From: Clostridium_AM sp900759715
GTDB lineage: Bacteria; Bacillota; Clostridia; Clostridiales; Clostridiaceae
Direction of reading: 5' to 3'
Assembly (NCBI GenBank): GCA_900759715.1
Contig: CAAEXF010000091.1
Location: 50,124 to 114,123, forward strand
DNA: 64,000 nucleotides
Position numbers and translations under genes: made by a program. This document shows positions 32,552-41,637 of this stretch, in pieces. The notes under the pieces were generated by a model that was given only the letters and a program-made list of their open reading frames with translations, did not search any database and was not told the DNA's origin. Every line of letters starts with the position of its first letter. Position 1 is the first letter of the stretch.

Positions 32552-34825
32552 ATGGATTTAGATAAGTTATTGAAAAAAGGTGATAAGTGTATTACAGATG
32601 CACCTTCAGCTTGCATAGCTGCTTGTCCTGTGCATATGGATGTTAAGTCATTTGTTGAGGAAATAGAAAAGGGTGATTTTAAAAAGGCGTATAAGGTTAT
32701 GGCTAAAAAGCTTCCATTTATGAGAATAATAGGCCGAATATGCGATCATCCCTGTGAAGATGTATGTGTTAGAAAAGAGCTTGGAGGAGCTATAAATATA
32801 GCTGAGCTTGAAAAAGTTACAGTAGAACTAGGGTTTTCAACTAATAAAAGAACATTAGCTATACCTAAGAATGGAAAAACTGTGGCAGTAATCGGTGGAG
32901 GAGTAAGTGGAATTACAGCAGCTTTTGATTTAGATAAAAAAGGCTATGAGGTTACAATATATGAAAAAAATTCAAGGTTAGGAGGAAGGTTATGGGACTT
33001 TGAAGGAAAAAATCTTTCAAAGGGGCTTATAGAAGAAGAACTTGAAATATTTAAAAAAGGAAACATAAAGATAGAGTTAAATAGAGAGATTGATGAAAAA
33101 GAATTAAGCAAAATATTAGAAATGTATGACGCAGTCTATATTGGTACAGGCTTTTGGAAGAAAGATATAAATGTAGACTTTAAAACCTTCCAAGTAGAAA
33201 ACACTTCACTATTTGCAGGAGGAAAGCTTATAAATAAAAATAACTCTATTATATTGTCATTAAGTTCAGGAAGAAGAGCTGGTATATCTATAGATAGGTA
33301 CATTCAAAATACTTCAATTACTGCTGCAAGGGAAAATGAAGGAGGGTATAAAACAACTTTAAAAATTGCAACAGATGATATAGAGTCAATGCCAGCAGTG
33401 AGAAAATATGACTCAGAATATAGTGAAGAAGATGCAATAATTGAATCAAAAAGATGCTTGAAATGCCAGTGTATTCAATGTGTAAAGGCTTGTGTTCATC
33501 TTCAAAAATATAATGTTACTCCTAAGAAATATGTAAGACAGATAAATCATAATGAAACTATAGTACTTGGAGATCGCTATGCAAACAAAATGATTAACTC
33601 CTGCACCCTTTGTGGACTATGTGGAGAAATATGCCCAGAGGGCATAGAGATGAAGGATATAATAAAAGAAACTCGTGAAAGTATGGTAGAAAGAGAAAAG
33701 ATGCCAGTGTCAGCCCATGATTTCGCATTAAAGGATATGGAATTTAGCAATAGCAGCTATTTTTCAATGATAAAGAATCAGCATGGTTATAAAAAGGTAA
33801 AGTATGTATTTTATCCAGGATGTCAGCTGCCAGCATCTACACCAGAATATATAGAAAAAATATACAGTTATCTTATGTCAAATATTAAGGATGGTGTAGG
33901 TTTAATGTTAGGGTGCTGCGGTGCACCAGCAGATTGGGCAGGAAGACAGGATTTAATGCAAGAGAATATAAGACATATCAAAAATAGTTGGAATCACATG
34001 GGGAGGCCGACCTTCATTCTAGCTTGTTCAAGTTGTTACAGTATATTTGAAAAATATATGCCTGAAATAAACCTAGTATCTTTGTGGGAAACCATGAAAA
34101 ATTGCAAAATTTCTATTAGTAATAAAATAAAAGAGAACTGCGTTTTAAATGTACATGATGCTTGTACTACTAGATACAACGAAAAAATTCATGAAAGTAT
34201 AAGAACTATAGCATATGAACTAGGATATAAAATAGAAGAATTAAAATTTTCAAAGGAAAAAACCAAGTGCTGCGGTTATGGTGGACTTGTGTATTTTGCT
34301 AATAAAGAGCAATCACAGGAGTTTATAAAAGATAGAATAAAAGAAAGCAGTAGAGATTACTTAGTTTATTGCTCAATGTGCAGAGATCTATTTGTATCTG
34401 AAGGAAAGAGGACTTTTCACATTTTAGATTTAATTTATGGTGAGAATTTGGAGAAGATATCATTAAGACAAGCTCCTACCTTATCTCAAAGACATGAGAA
34501 CAGAGCACTTGTTAAAATTAATCTATTAAAGAAATTTTGGAATGAAGAAATAAATGATTTTACTAGGGATTCCGGACTAAAATTAATCATAAATGATAAT
34601 ATACAAAGACAAATGGAGGATAGGTTAATTCTTTTTGAAGATATAGAGAAAGCGATAGTTAATGCACAGAAAAACAGAGAAAGATTTTTTAATCCAGAAA
34701 CTATGCATTATTTGACCCGGATGAGAATTAGAAATGTCACCTATTGGGTGGAATACGAAGAAAAAGATAAAAAATTAATTATTCATAGTGTTTACAGTCA
34801 CAGAATGGAAGTAGTGGAGGAATAA
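32552..34825 (+). CDS. Multi-domain Fe-S/flavin oxidoreductase (DVU_1558-like)
   Basis: 757 residues from ATG 32552 (AAAGGTG upstream). Domains in order: a GltD-like N-terminal Cys cluster (about 15-75, CIAACPVH, CDHPCEDVC); a Rossmann domain with VIGGGVSGITAAFDL (about 108) that lacks much of the usual second nucleotide domain; a ferredoxin region CLKCQCIQCVKAC and CTLCGLCGEICP; two heterodisulfide-reductase-like CCG domains (LGCCGAPADW, KCCGYGG); and an alpha/beta tail of about 100 residues. It probably carries electrons to or from the aldehyde oxidoreductase. Such proteins are annotated as pyridine nucleotide-disulfide oxidoreductase/dicluster-binding. Confidence 0.8.
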   Translation: MDLDKLLKKGDKCITDAPSACIAACPVHMDVKSFVEEIEKGDFKKAYKVMAKKLPFMRIIGRICDHPCEDVCVRKELGGAINIAELEKVTVELGFSTNKRTLAIPKNGKTVAVIGGGVSGITAAFDLDKKGYEVTIYEKNSRLGGRLWDFEGKNLSKGLIEEELEIFKKGNIKIELNREIDEKELSKILEMYDAVYIGTGFWKKDINVDFKTFQVENTSLFAGGKLINKNNSIILSLSSGRRAGISIDRYIQNTSITAARENEGGYKTTLKIATDDIESMPAVRKYDSEYSEEDAIIESKRCLKCQCIQCVKACVHLQKYNVTPKKYVRQINHNETIVLGDRYANKMINSCTLCGLCGEICPEGIEMKDIIKETRESMVEREKMPVSAHDFALKDMEFSNSSYFSMIKNQHGYKKVKYVFYPGCQLPASTPEYIEKIYSYLMSNIKDGVGLMLGCCGAPADWAGRQDLMQENIRHIKNSWNHMGRPTFILACSSCYSIFEKYMPEINLVSLWETMKNCKISISNKIKENCVLNVHDACTTRYNEKIHESIRTIAYELGYKIEELKFSKEKTKCCGYGGLVYFANKEQSQEFIKDRIKESSRDYLVYCSMCRDLFVSEGKRTFHILDLIYGENLEKISLRQAPTLSQRHENRALVKINLLKKFWNEEINDFTRDSGLKLIINDNIQRQMEDRLILFEDIEKAIVNAQKNRERFFNPETMHYLTRMRIRNVTYWVEYEEKDKKLIIHSVYSHRMEVVEE

Positions 34826-34827
34826 TT

Positions 34828-35034
34828 ATGAATATTAATAAAGAAGAAAAAACTCCCTGGATTTGTGATAAGTGTAATAAGGAGCTTCAGCTCTCACAGG
34901 TAAAGGTTGTCTACCTTGGAGGAAACTTTGAAGTAGAGCTTATGCAGTGTCCGCAGTGTAAAATGGTAATTATAGATGAAAAGTTGGCACTAGGCAAAAT
35001 GCTTGAAGTAGAAAAAGGACTGGAAGATAAATGA
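34828..35034 (+). CDS. CxxC-CxxC mini-protein (DVU_1557-like)
   Basis: 68 residues. Two CxxC pairs, WICDKCNKEL (about 12-18) and MQCPQCKMVI (about 41-47), form a zinc-ribbon or rubredoxin-like site. It begins 3 bases after the previous stop with a GGAGG site inside that gene, and its own stop overlaps the methyltransferase start (ATGA). A DVU_1557-type redox protein occupies the same place in the Desulfovibrio cluster. Whether it binds Fe or Zn is unknown. Confidence 0.75.
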   Translation: MNINKEEKTPWICDKCNKELQLSQVKVVYLGGNFEVELMQCPQCKMVIIDEKLALGKMLEVEKGLEDK

Positions 35035-35768
35035 CAAAATGCTGTAATGCTTATGAAAACAAAAACATGTTTGAGGTTACAGGAACAACCTTAAGACCAG
35101 GGGGATTTATCCTAACAGATAAAGCTGTTCAATTTTGTAAATTTTCTGCTAGAGATCAAATAATGGATTTAGGCAGCGGCATTGGAGCTACAGTTAACTA
35201 TCTTTATGAAAAGTATGGAATGAATACTGTAGGAGTAGACCCATCACAAAAATTAATAGCTATGGGAAGAGATAAATATAAAAATATTAACTTGATTAAT
35301 GGCAAGGGAGAAAAGCTTCCTTTTGAAGATGAAAGTTTTCAAGGAGTATTTGCAGAATGTACTTTATCTCTTATGGATGATTTAAATATTGTTATAGAGG
35401 AAGTATATAGGGTTTTAGAAAATTATGGATATTTCGTAATCACAGACGTATATGCAAAAAATCCTCACTTTGCAGATAAACTAAATACGCTTTCAATTAA
35501 TAGCTGTATGAGGGGGCTTCACAATTTGAAAACACTTAGAGAAAAATTAATAAGACAAGGCTTTGAGATAATGCTTTTAGAGGACTGTAGTTCTATGTTA
35601 AAGGCACTTATGGTTAAGATAATATTTTCATATGGTTCTATGAGTGTTTTTTGGAATAAAACTTCAGAGTGTTCTGTGAATGGAGCGGAGTTTCAAGAAA
35701 TACTTAAAAACTGTAAACCTGGATATTTTATTATGATAGCTAGGAAAGGGGAGAAAGGTAATGAATGA
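35031..35768 (+). CDS. Class I SAM-dependent methyltransferase (DVU_1556-like)
   Basis: 245 residues with a Rossmann methyltransferase fold. Motif I is IMDLGSGIGATVNYLY (about 44-60), followed by the acidic VGVDPS, and LPFEDESFQGVFAECTLSLM as motif II-III. The N terminus has a CC pair (MTKCCNAYENKN). The C-terminal third is Cys-containing and family-specific. Tight overlaps on both sides (4 and 8 bases) put it in the accessory operon. The methyl acceptor is unknown; a cofactor or a Cys of a partner protein are guesses. Confidence 0.78.
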   Translation: MTKCCNAYENKNMFEVTGTTLRPGGFILTDKAVQFCKFSARDQIMDLGSGIGATVNYLYEKYGMNTVGVDPSQKLIAMGRDKYKNINLINGKGEKLPFEDESFQGVFAECTLSLMDDLNIVIEEVYRVLENYGYFVITDVYAKNPHFADKLNTLSINSCMRGLHNLKTLREKLIRQGFEIMLLEDCSSMLKALMVKIIFSYGSMSVFWNKTSECSVNGAEFQEILKNCKPGYFIMIARKGEKGNE

Positions 35769-36213
35769 TACTGCTTTTCGCATATATAAATTAGCTTCTG
35801 CAGGCTTTTGTTGCAGTCAAATAATGCTGAAGCTTACTTTAGAGGAAGAAGAAAAAGAAAATGCAGATTTAATAAGAGCGGTAAATGGTCTCTGCGGAGG
35901 TATAGGTTTTACTAAAAAGACCTGTGGAGTTCTTACAGGTGGAATAGGGATTATAGGTTTGTATGCTGGCAAAGGTGAGGATAGAGAAATTTATAAGGAA
36001 AATTACAAGACTATGATAGAGGAATATATAGATTGGTTTGAGAAAGAGTTTGAAAGCACAGAATGTGGGGATATAATAGGAATTCAAAGTATTAGTGATG
36101 ATGCCGGGAATATACACTATCCAATAAAGTGCGGAGATATATTACAAAAGAGCTATGAAAAAGTTCAGGAGATATTATACAAACATGGATATGAGTTTGG
36201 AGATAGAGATTAG
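35761..36213 (+). CDS. C-GCAxxG-C-C family protein (DVU_1555-like)
   Basis: 150 residues. Conserved Cys-rich pattern: GFCCSQI, NGLCGGIGFTKKTCGVLTGGIGIIGL, then STECGDIIG and PIKCGDIL. This is the split-soret/C_GCAxxG_C_C family, proposed to hold a metal or redox centre. It lies between the methyltransferase and radical SAM genes, overlapping the first by 8 bases. The DVU_1555-type protein holds this place in the related cluster. Function unknown. Confidence 0.75.
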   Translation: MNDTAFRIYKLASAGFCCSQIMLKLTLEEEEKENADLIRAVNGLCGGIGFTKKTCGVLTGGIGIIGLYAGKGEDREIYKENYKTMIEEYIDWFEKEFESTECGDIIGIQSISDDAGNIHYPIKCGDILQKSYEKVQEILYKHGYEFGDRD

Positions 36214-36214
36214 T

Positions 36215-37570
36215 ATGAAGAATGTAAAAGTGATTTCCAGAACTGAAAGCTTATGTCCCCACTGTTTAAAGAAAATAAGGGCAGAAAAGATTTTAGAAGA
36301 TAATAAAGTGTATATGGAAAAGTACTGTCCAGAACATGGTCAATTTAAAACTATTATATGGAGTGGAAGTACTCCTATGGAAAAATGGGTGAGAAATAAG
36401 GAAAGAGCTTATATAAAGAATCCTGCTGTTTCCGCTGAAAAAGGGTGCCCTTTTGACTGCGGCCTTTGCAGTGAACATAGGCAACATACCTGTACAGCAC
36501 TGATAGAAGTCACTAACCGTTGTAATTTAAATTGCAAATTTTGTTTTGCTGACTCCTCCTGTAATAAAGATGAGGATGTTTCAATAGAAAAAATAAGATT
36601 TTTATATGAAAGGGTTCTAAAATACTCAGGCAATTGCAATATTCAGTTATCTGGTGGTGAGCCTACAGTGAGAAATGATTTGCCACAGATAATAAGGTTA
36701 GGAAGGGAACTGGGGTTTAATTTTATACAGGTTAATACTAATGGAATACGCATAGCGCAGGATGAAGGCTATGTTAAAGAGCTTAAGGAAGCAGGATTGG
36801 CTTCGATTTTTTTACAGTTTGATGGTACCAATGATTCAATATATAAAAAATTAAGAGGAAGGGAATTGTTGGAGTTAAAAATGAAAGCATTAGAAAACTG
36901 TAATAAGTATGGCATAGGAGCTGTACTAGTTCCAACCTTAGTTCCAGGGATAAATGTAGATAACATAGGTGAAATAATAGACTTTGCACTGGAGAACATA
37001 GCTGTAGTAAGAGGAGTACATTTCCAGCCTGTAAGTTATTTTGGAAGAATACCTAATATTCCAAGGGATGAGGAGAGAATTACACTACCAGAACTTATAG
37101 ACAAAATAGAAGAACAAACAAAGGGTAAGATTAAGGTCAACAGCATGAAGCCTCCTGGGTGCGAAAATGCTTTATGCTCTTTTCATGGGAATTATATTTA
37201 TAAGAACAAAAATGAGTTAATAAGCATTACAAATAAATCAAATAACTGCTGTTCAAAAACTGAAAAGGCAGAAGAAGGAGCTAAAAAGACAAAGGAATTT
37301 GTTACACGTAATTGGTCTTCAAGAAAAATAGAAGGTTTTAACAGCAAACTAAATTCTAAAAAAGTGATGAGTTGGGATGATATATTATACAGCATAAAAA
37401 ATTATTGCTTCAGCATCTCTGCTATGGCTTTTCAAGATATATGGAACATAGACTTAGAAAGAGTTAAGGATTGCTGCATTCATGTGGTGAGCTTAGATGG
37501 GAGACTTATACCTTTTTGTCTTTATAATATTACAGATGCACAGGGAAACTATATATACAGGGGAATGTGA
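36215..37570 (+). CDS. Radical SAM protein (TrsS-like)
   Basis: 451 residues from ATG 36215; the frame is open upstream, but a GGAGAT site and the 1-base gap to the previous stop support this start. An N-terminal CPHCLKKI zinc-type pair and YCPEHGQF precede the radical SAM core with TNRCNLNCKFCFADSS (CxxxCxxC, about 104-111). SGGEPTVRNDL is the GGEP motif. The C-terminal half has clusters CCSK, CCIH and IPFCLYN. In related radical SAM (seleno)proteins one of these positions can be Sec; here all are Cys codons. It may build or insert part of the aldehyde oxidoreductase cofactor. Confidence 0.82.
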   Translation: MKNVKVISRTESLCPHCLKKIRAEKILEDNKVYMEKYCPEHGQFKTIIWSGSTPMEKWVRNKERAYIKNPAVSAEKGCPFDCGLCSEHRQHTCTALIEVTNRCNLNCKFCFADSSCNKDEDVSIEKIRFLYERVLKYSGNCNIQLSGGEPTVRNDLPQIIRLGRELGFNFIQVNTNGIRIAQDEGYVKELKEAGLASIFLQFDGTNDSIYKKLRGRELLELKMKALENCNKYGIGAVLVPTLVPGINVDNIGEIIDFALENIAVVRGVHFQPVSYFGRIPNIPRDEERITLPELIDKIEEQTKGKIKVNSMKPPGCENALCSFHGNYIYKNKNELISITNKSNNCCSKTEKAEEGAKKTKEFVTRNWSSRKIEGFNSKLNSKKVMSWDDILYSIKNYCFSISAMAFQDIWNIDLERVKDCCIHVVSLDGRLIPFCLYNITDAQGNYIYRGM

Positions 37571-37571
37571 T

Positions 37572-38885
37572 ATGAAGATTACAGCTATGGAAAAATGGAT
37601 GGTAGATAAAATCGGAATTAAGGAAGGCAATAAGAAAGAATTAGAACAATATCAATTAAATAAAATAAAGGAGGTTATTGCTTATTCAAAGAAATACAGC
37701 AGATTTTATAAGGAACACCTGAAGTGTTTTAATGAATTAGATATAAATTCTTTTAAGGATTTTGAAAGTATACCATTTACGCTGCCGCAGCATATAAAAA
37801 ATAATCCCGTTGATTTTTTATGTGTCTCCCCAAAAGACATTGATAGAGTAGTAACCTTAAGAACTTCTGGTACAAGCAGTGAAGAAAAAAGAATATATTT
37901 TACAGAGAAAGATTTGCAGCTTACAATTGACTTTTTTAAACATGGAATGAGCTCTTTAGTTGATAGAAAAGATAGAGTATTAGTGCTTTTGCCAGGAGAA
38001 TCTTATGGAAGTATTGGTAACTTGCTAGAAAAGGCATTAAAAGAAATAGACATAGAATGTTATGTAAAAGGAGTATCGGTTAAACCAAAAGATGCAGCAA
38101 AGTTCATACAGGATAAGAATATAAATTGTATCGTAGGAATTCCGATACAGTTACTTCAATTAAGTAGAATAGAGAGCGAAGTATTTAAAAAGAATATAGA
38201 AAAGATACTCCTAAGCACTGATTATGTACCAAAAACTTTAATAAAAGAAATTACAGAAAAGTTTAATTGCAAGGTTTTTACCCATTATGGAATGACTGAA
38301 ATGGGATATGGTGGAGGAGTTGAGTGTGAAGCATTAAATGGGTATCATATGAGGGATATAGATTTATATTTTGAGATAATAGATCCGGTTACAGGGAAAA
38401 CAGTAGAAAATGGTCAGTATGGAGAAATAGTATTTACAACACTTACAAGAGAGGGGATGCCTTTAATAAGATATATAACTGGAGATATAGCCGCCTTTAG
38501 TTCACAACCCTGTCCTTGTGGAACTTTCTTAAAAACAATGAGTCCAGTTCTTGGAAGGATAGATAATAGAATTAAGGTAGATGAAGATAAGTTTATTTAT
38601 ATGAGAGATTTAGATGAAATTATTCTATCCTTTAAAGCTATAATAGACTATAAAGTTTACATTGAGGAAGGCAACATAATATTTATAGACTTAATTACAT
38701 TAAATGAGCGTGACTTTCATAAAGTATCAAAGAAAATGATGAGCTATACTAAAGAGATACCAGTAATTAAAGAAGCATTAGTTGAAAATATTATTGAAAT
38801 TGTATTAATACATTCATTAGAGCCTAGCATAATTAAAAATAGCATGACAAAGAGAAGAATATATGATTACAGAAAGAGGGGTTAA
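37572..38885 (+). CDS. AMP-dependent CoA ligase-like protein (DVU_1553-like)
   Basis: 437 residues, related to phenylacetate-CoA ligase (PaaK). The phosphate loop is TLRTSGTSSEEKRI (about 97-110). The adenylation core has THYGMTEMGYGGG, and TREGMPLIRYITGD with PCPCGTFL follows. The start is the ATG one base after the radical SAM stop. It could activate the acid made by the aldehyde oxidoreductase as an acyl-CoA, or adenylate a biosynthetic intermediate of a cofactor. The sequence does not decide between these. Confidence 0.8.
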   Translation: MKITAMEKWMVDKIGIKEGNKKELEQYQLNKIKEVIAYSKKYSRFYKEHLKCFNELDINSFKDFESIPFTLPQHIKNNPVDFLCVSPKDIDRVVTLRTSGTSSEEKRIYFTEKDLQLTIDFFKHGMSSLVDRKDRVLVLLPGESYGSIGNLLEKALKEIDIECYVKGVSVKPKDAAKFIQDKNINCIVGIPIQLLQLSRIESEVFKKNIEKILLSTDYVPKTLIKEITEKFNCKVFTHYGMTEMGYGGGVECEALNGYHMRDIDLYFEIIDPVTGKTVENGQYGEIVFTTLTREGMPLIRYITGDIAAFSSQPCPCGTFLKTMSPVLGRIDNRIKVDEDKFIYMRDLDEIILSFKAIIDYKVYIEEGNIIFIDLITLNERDFHKVSKKMMSYTKEIPVIKEALVENIIEIVLIHSLEPSIIKNSMTKRRIYDYRKRG

Positions 38886-38887
38886 TT

Positions 38888-39940
38888 ATGAGAGATATAT
38901 ATGAAGTAATGACTGAATGTTTGGATAATAAAGAAAGCTTTGTGTTAGCTACTATTTTAGAGAAATCCGGTTCCGCTCCCAGAGAAGAAGGAACAAAGAT
39001 GATTATAAAAAATGACTTTTCAATTGAAGGTACTATAGGTGGAGGTATATTTGAAGCTATGGCTATAAAGTTATCTTCACAGATTTTTGAAAATAAAGAG
39101 TTTATAATTAAGAAATTCGCCTTATCTAATAATGGTGCTTCAGCCCTAGGCATGGTCTGTGGTGGAGAACTTAAATTGCTCTTAGAATATATAGATTGTA
39201 ATGATGATGAGATGGTATTAATGTACAAAAAGGCAGCAGAACTTAAAAGAAAAGCAGTTAATTTTGCATTTATAACAAAAATAGATGAAAAGCAAAAAAA
39301 CATAAAAGGAACAGATAAATGGATTTGTACAGAAACAGGATTTTTCGGAGAAGAAAATGATATAGCTCAATGTATATTTAGAAAAGTAAGAGAAAACTTT
39401 AAAAATATAACTTTTCAAAATTTAGTTGCTGAGGGAAAGAAATATTTAGTAGAACCTGTTTTGAATCATGAGGCTGTATATATAATAGGTGCTGGACATG
39501 TGTCACAAAAAATTGCAGAAATAACTAAAATGTTAGATTTTAAAACAATTATTATAGATGATAGAGAAGAATTTGCTAATAGAGAAAGATTTAAAACCGC
39601 TGATGAAGTAAAAGCAATTCCTTCTTTTGAAAATATATTTAATTATATAAATATTGATAGTAGAAGCTATATTATTATAGTTACAAGAGGGCATGCCTAT
39701 GATAAAGAAGTACTAGCACGAATGCTTAAAACCGATGCAAGATATATAGGTATGATAGGAAGTAAGAGAAAGAGAGATTTTGTTTACAACTGCCTCTTAA
39801 ATGAAGGATATACTTCAAAGGACATGGAAAGAGTTTACTGTCCCATAGGTCTTTCTATATCTGCACAAACTCCTGAAGAAATAGCAGTAAGTATTGCAGC
39901 TGAGTTAGTTCTAGTTAGGAGATCACATATTAGTGAATAG
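38888..39940 (+). CDS. XdhC/CoxI-family molybdenum cofactor insertion protein
   Basis: 350 residues. The N-terminal XdhC/CoxI domain has SGSAPREEGTKM, TIGGGIFEA and VCGGELKLLLE. A C-terminal Rossmann domain has YIIGAGHVSQKIAEI (about 197), DDREEFANRERF, IIIVTRGHAYDKE and YIGMIGSKRKRDFV. XdhC proteins bind the molybdenum cofactor and help add the equatorial sulfur for xanthine dehydrogenase-type enzymes. This fits the co-encoded aldehyde oxidoreductase. The two Cys of the N-terminal CGGE segment region are partly conserved. Confidence 0.88.
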   Translation: MRDIYEVMTECLDNKESFVLATILEKSGSAPREEGTKMIIKNDFSIEGTIGGGIFEAMAIKLSSQIFENKEFIIKKFALSNNGASALGMVCGGELKLLLEYIDCNDDEMVLMYKKAAELKRKAVNFAFITKIDEKQKNIKGTDKWICTETGFFGEENDIAQCIFRKVRENFKNITFQNLVAEGKKYLVEPVLNHEAVYIIGAGHVSQKIAEITKMLDFKTIIIDDREEFANRERFKTADEVKAIPSFENIFNYINIDSRSYIIIVTRGHAYDKEVLARMLKTDARYIGMIGSKRKRDFVYNCLLNEGYTSKDMERVYCPIGLSISAQTPEEIAVSIAAELVLVRRSHISE

Positions 39941-41039
39941 AGATAACTTTGCAGCTGTAATTCTCGCAGCAGGATATTCTTCAAGAATGGGAGACTTTAA
40001 ACCTCTTCTGAAATTTGGGGAATATACTGCATTAGAAACTATTATTAATACTTTTACAACTTCAGGAATTTGTAATATTATAGTAGTAGTGGGTCATAGA
40101 GGAAATGAGATAATAGATGTATTAAAAGGCTCACAAGTTAAATGTATAGATAATAAAAACTACTTTCAGGGAATGTATTCTTCAGTATTAAAGGGTATAG
40201 AGATCTTAAAAGAGGATGTTAACGCATTTTTTATGCTTCCAGTAGATATCCCTCTTGTGAAAGTACACACTATAGAAACATTAAAAAGCCAATATTTATG
40301 CTGTGATAAGGGAATAATTTATCCAACTTTTAATGGTAAAAGAGGACACCCGCCTCTAATAGATTGCAAATACAAAGATATAATAGTAAAAACAAATGAA
40401 GATGGAGGATTAAAAAATATACTTTCCAAGTTTGATGAGGACTCTCTAAATGTTCCTGTATTCGATAAATTTACAACAATGGACATGGATACTAAATCAG
40501 ATTATATGGAACTGCTTAAATATTCTAATTTAAGAGTTCCAAATAGAGAGGAATGTTACAGTATTTTAAAAATGCACGATGTGCCTGAAAATGTAATAAG
40601 ACACTGCACTAAAGTGTCGGAGGTAGCTATATATATTTTAAATATATTAAATAAAAAAGGATATAATTTTGATGAAGACCTGTTGTCAGCTGCAGCACTA
40701 TTACATGACATAGATAGAAAATCTATAAACCATGCCAAAAAAGGAGAAGAAACTTTAAAGAAATTAGGATATGAACATATAGGCAACATAATATCTACAC
40801 ATATGGACATAAAAGTAAGTGAAAAAGAAAATATCACAGAGAATGAAATACTGTATTTGGCAGATAAACTTGTGAAAGAGGATAAAGTTATACCTCTCGA
40901 GTGTAGATTTGACCATTGCTTATTAAAACACAAAAATGATTTTGATGCTAAGGATAAAATAAAACAGAGATATATAGAGGCTAAAAAAGTTATTAGCAAA
41001 ATTGAATCTGTAATAGGTAAGAGTTTTGATTATGAATAG
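39933..41039 (+). CDS. MobA/MocA-like nucleotidyltransferase fused to an HD domain (DVU_1551-like)
   Basis: 368 residues from GTG 39933 with AGGAGA upstream, overlapping the XdhC-like gene by 8 bases. Residues about 5-195 form an NTP transferase with VILAAGYSSRMGDFKPLL and LPVDIPLV. Residues about 205-360 form an HD phosphohydrolase with SAAALLHDIDRKS and ISTHMDIK. MocA enzymes add CMP (MobA: GMP) to molybdopterin. The HD part may remove or recycle a nucleotide. The fusion looks family-specific. Confidence 0.85.
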   Translation: MNRDNFAAVILAAGYSSRMGDFKPLLKFGEYTALETIINTFTTSGICNIIVVVGHRGNEIIDVLKGSQVKCIDNKNYFQGMYSSVLKGIEILKEDVNAFFMLPVDIPLVKVHTIETLKSQYLCCDKGIIYPTFNGKRGHPPLIDCKYKDIIVKTNEDGGLKNILSKFDEDSLNVPVFDKFTTMDMDTKSDYMELLKYSNLRVPNREECYSILKMHDVPENVIRHCTKVSEVAIYILNILNKKGYNFDEDLLSAAALLHDIDRKSINHAKKGEETLKKLGYEHIGNIISTHMDIKVSEKENITENEILYLADKLVKEDKVIPLECRFDHCLLKHKNDFDAKDKIKQRYIEAKKVISKIESVIGKSFDYE

Positions 41040-41625
41040 AAGTATTTACTTAGTAAGACATGGAAAGATAGATGCTGGACAAGAGAAACGTTATATAGGG
41101 GTTACAGATTTGCCTTTAAGTGCAGAGGGAATTATACAAGCTCAAAAGCTTAAAAAATTTTTTTATAGTATAAATATTGAGAAAGCATATGTAAGCCCTT
41201 TAATGAGATGTATACAGACAGCAGATATAATTTTTAAAAATAGAGACATTGAAAGAGTACTGGTGAAAGAGTTTACTGAAATAAATATGGGGCAATGGGA
41301 AGGGAAAACGTTTAAATATATAAAAAATTTTTTTCCTGAACAGTTTAAAAAAAGAGGGGAGAATATAGATACTTTTGTACCTACAGGAGGGGAAAGTTTT
41401 CATCAGCTTAGAGATAGAGTTATACCTATTTATAAAAATATTGTTAAAAATAGCTTAGGTAATATAATTATAATTTCACATGCAGGGGTAAACAGAATTA
41501 TATTGAGCAATCTTCTGTCAATACCTATAAAAAATATATTTCAAATTGATCAACAGTACGGCTGCATAGATGAAATTTATTATGATAATGAATACAAAAA
41601 CCACCAATTGAAAATATTGAGATAA
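41032..41625 (+). CDS. Histidine phosphatase family protein
   Basis: 197 residues of the phosphoglycerate mutase-like fold. The catalytic His is in SIYLVRHGKIDAG, the second in IIIISHAGVNRI, with RCIQTADI and the Glu in INMGQWEGKTF. It resembles alpha-ribazole phosphatase (CobC) in size, but no cobalamin gene is near. It overlaps the HD gene by 8 bases. In this operon it may dephosphorylate a nucleotide or cofactor intermediate. Start ATG 41032 was chosen over TTG 41026 because of spacing from AGGTAAGAG. Confidence 0.82.
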   Translation: MNRSIYLVRHGKIDAGQEKRYIGVTDLPLSAEGIIQAQKLKKFFYSINIEKAYVSPLMRCIQTADIIFKNRDIERVLVKEFTEINMGQWEGKTFKYIKNFFPEQFKKRGENIDTFVPTGGESFHQLRDRVIPIYKNIVKNSLGNIIIISHAGVNRIILSNLLSIPIKNIFQIDQQYGCIDEIYYDNEYKNHQLKILR

Positions 41626-41637
41626 AGGGGTGTTAGC

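Noticed and set aside
36215..37570. Radical SAM protein as a selenoprotein
   Set aside because: Some relatives have Sec, but all motif positions here are Cys codons with no in-frame TGA.
41032..41625. Cobalamin alpha-ribazole phosphatase CobC
   Set aside because: The fold fits, but no cobalamin gene is near; position in the molybdenum operon argues for another substrate.
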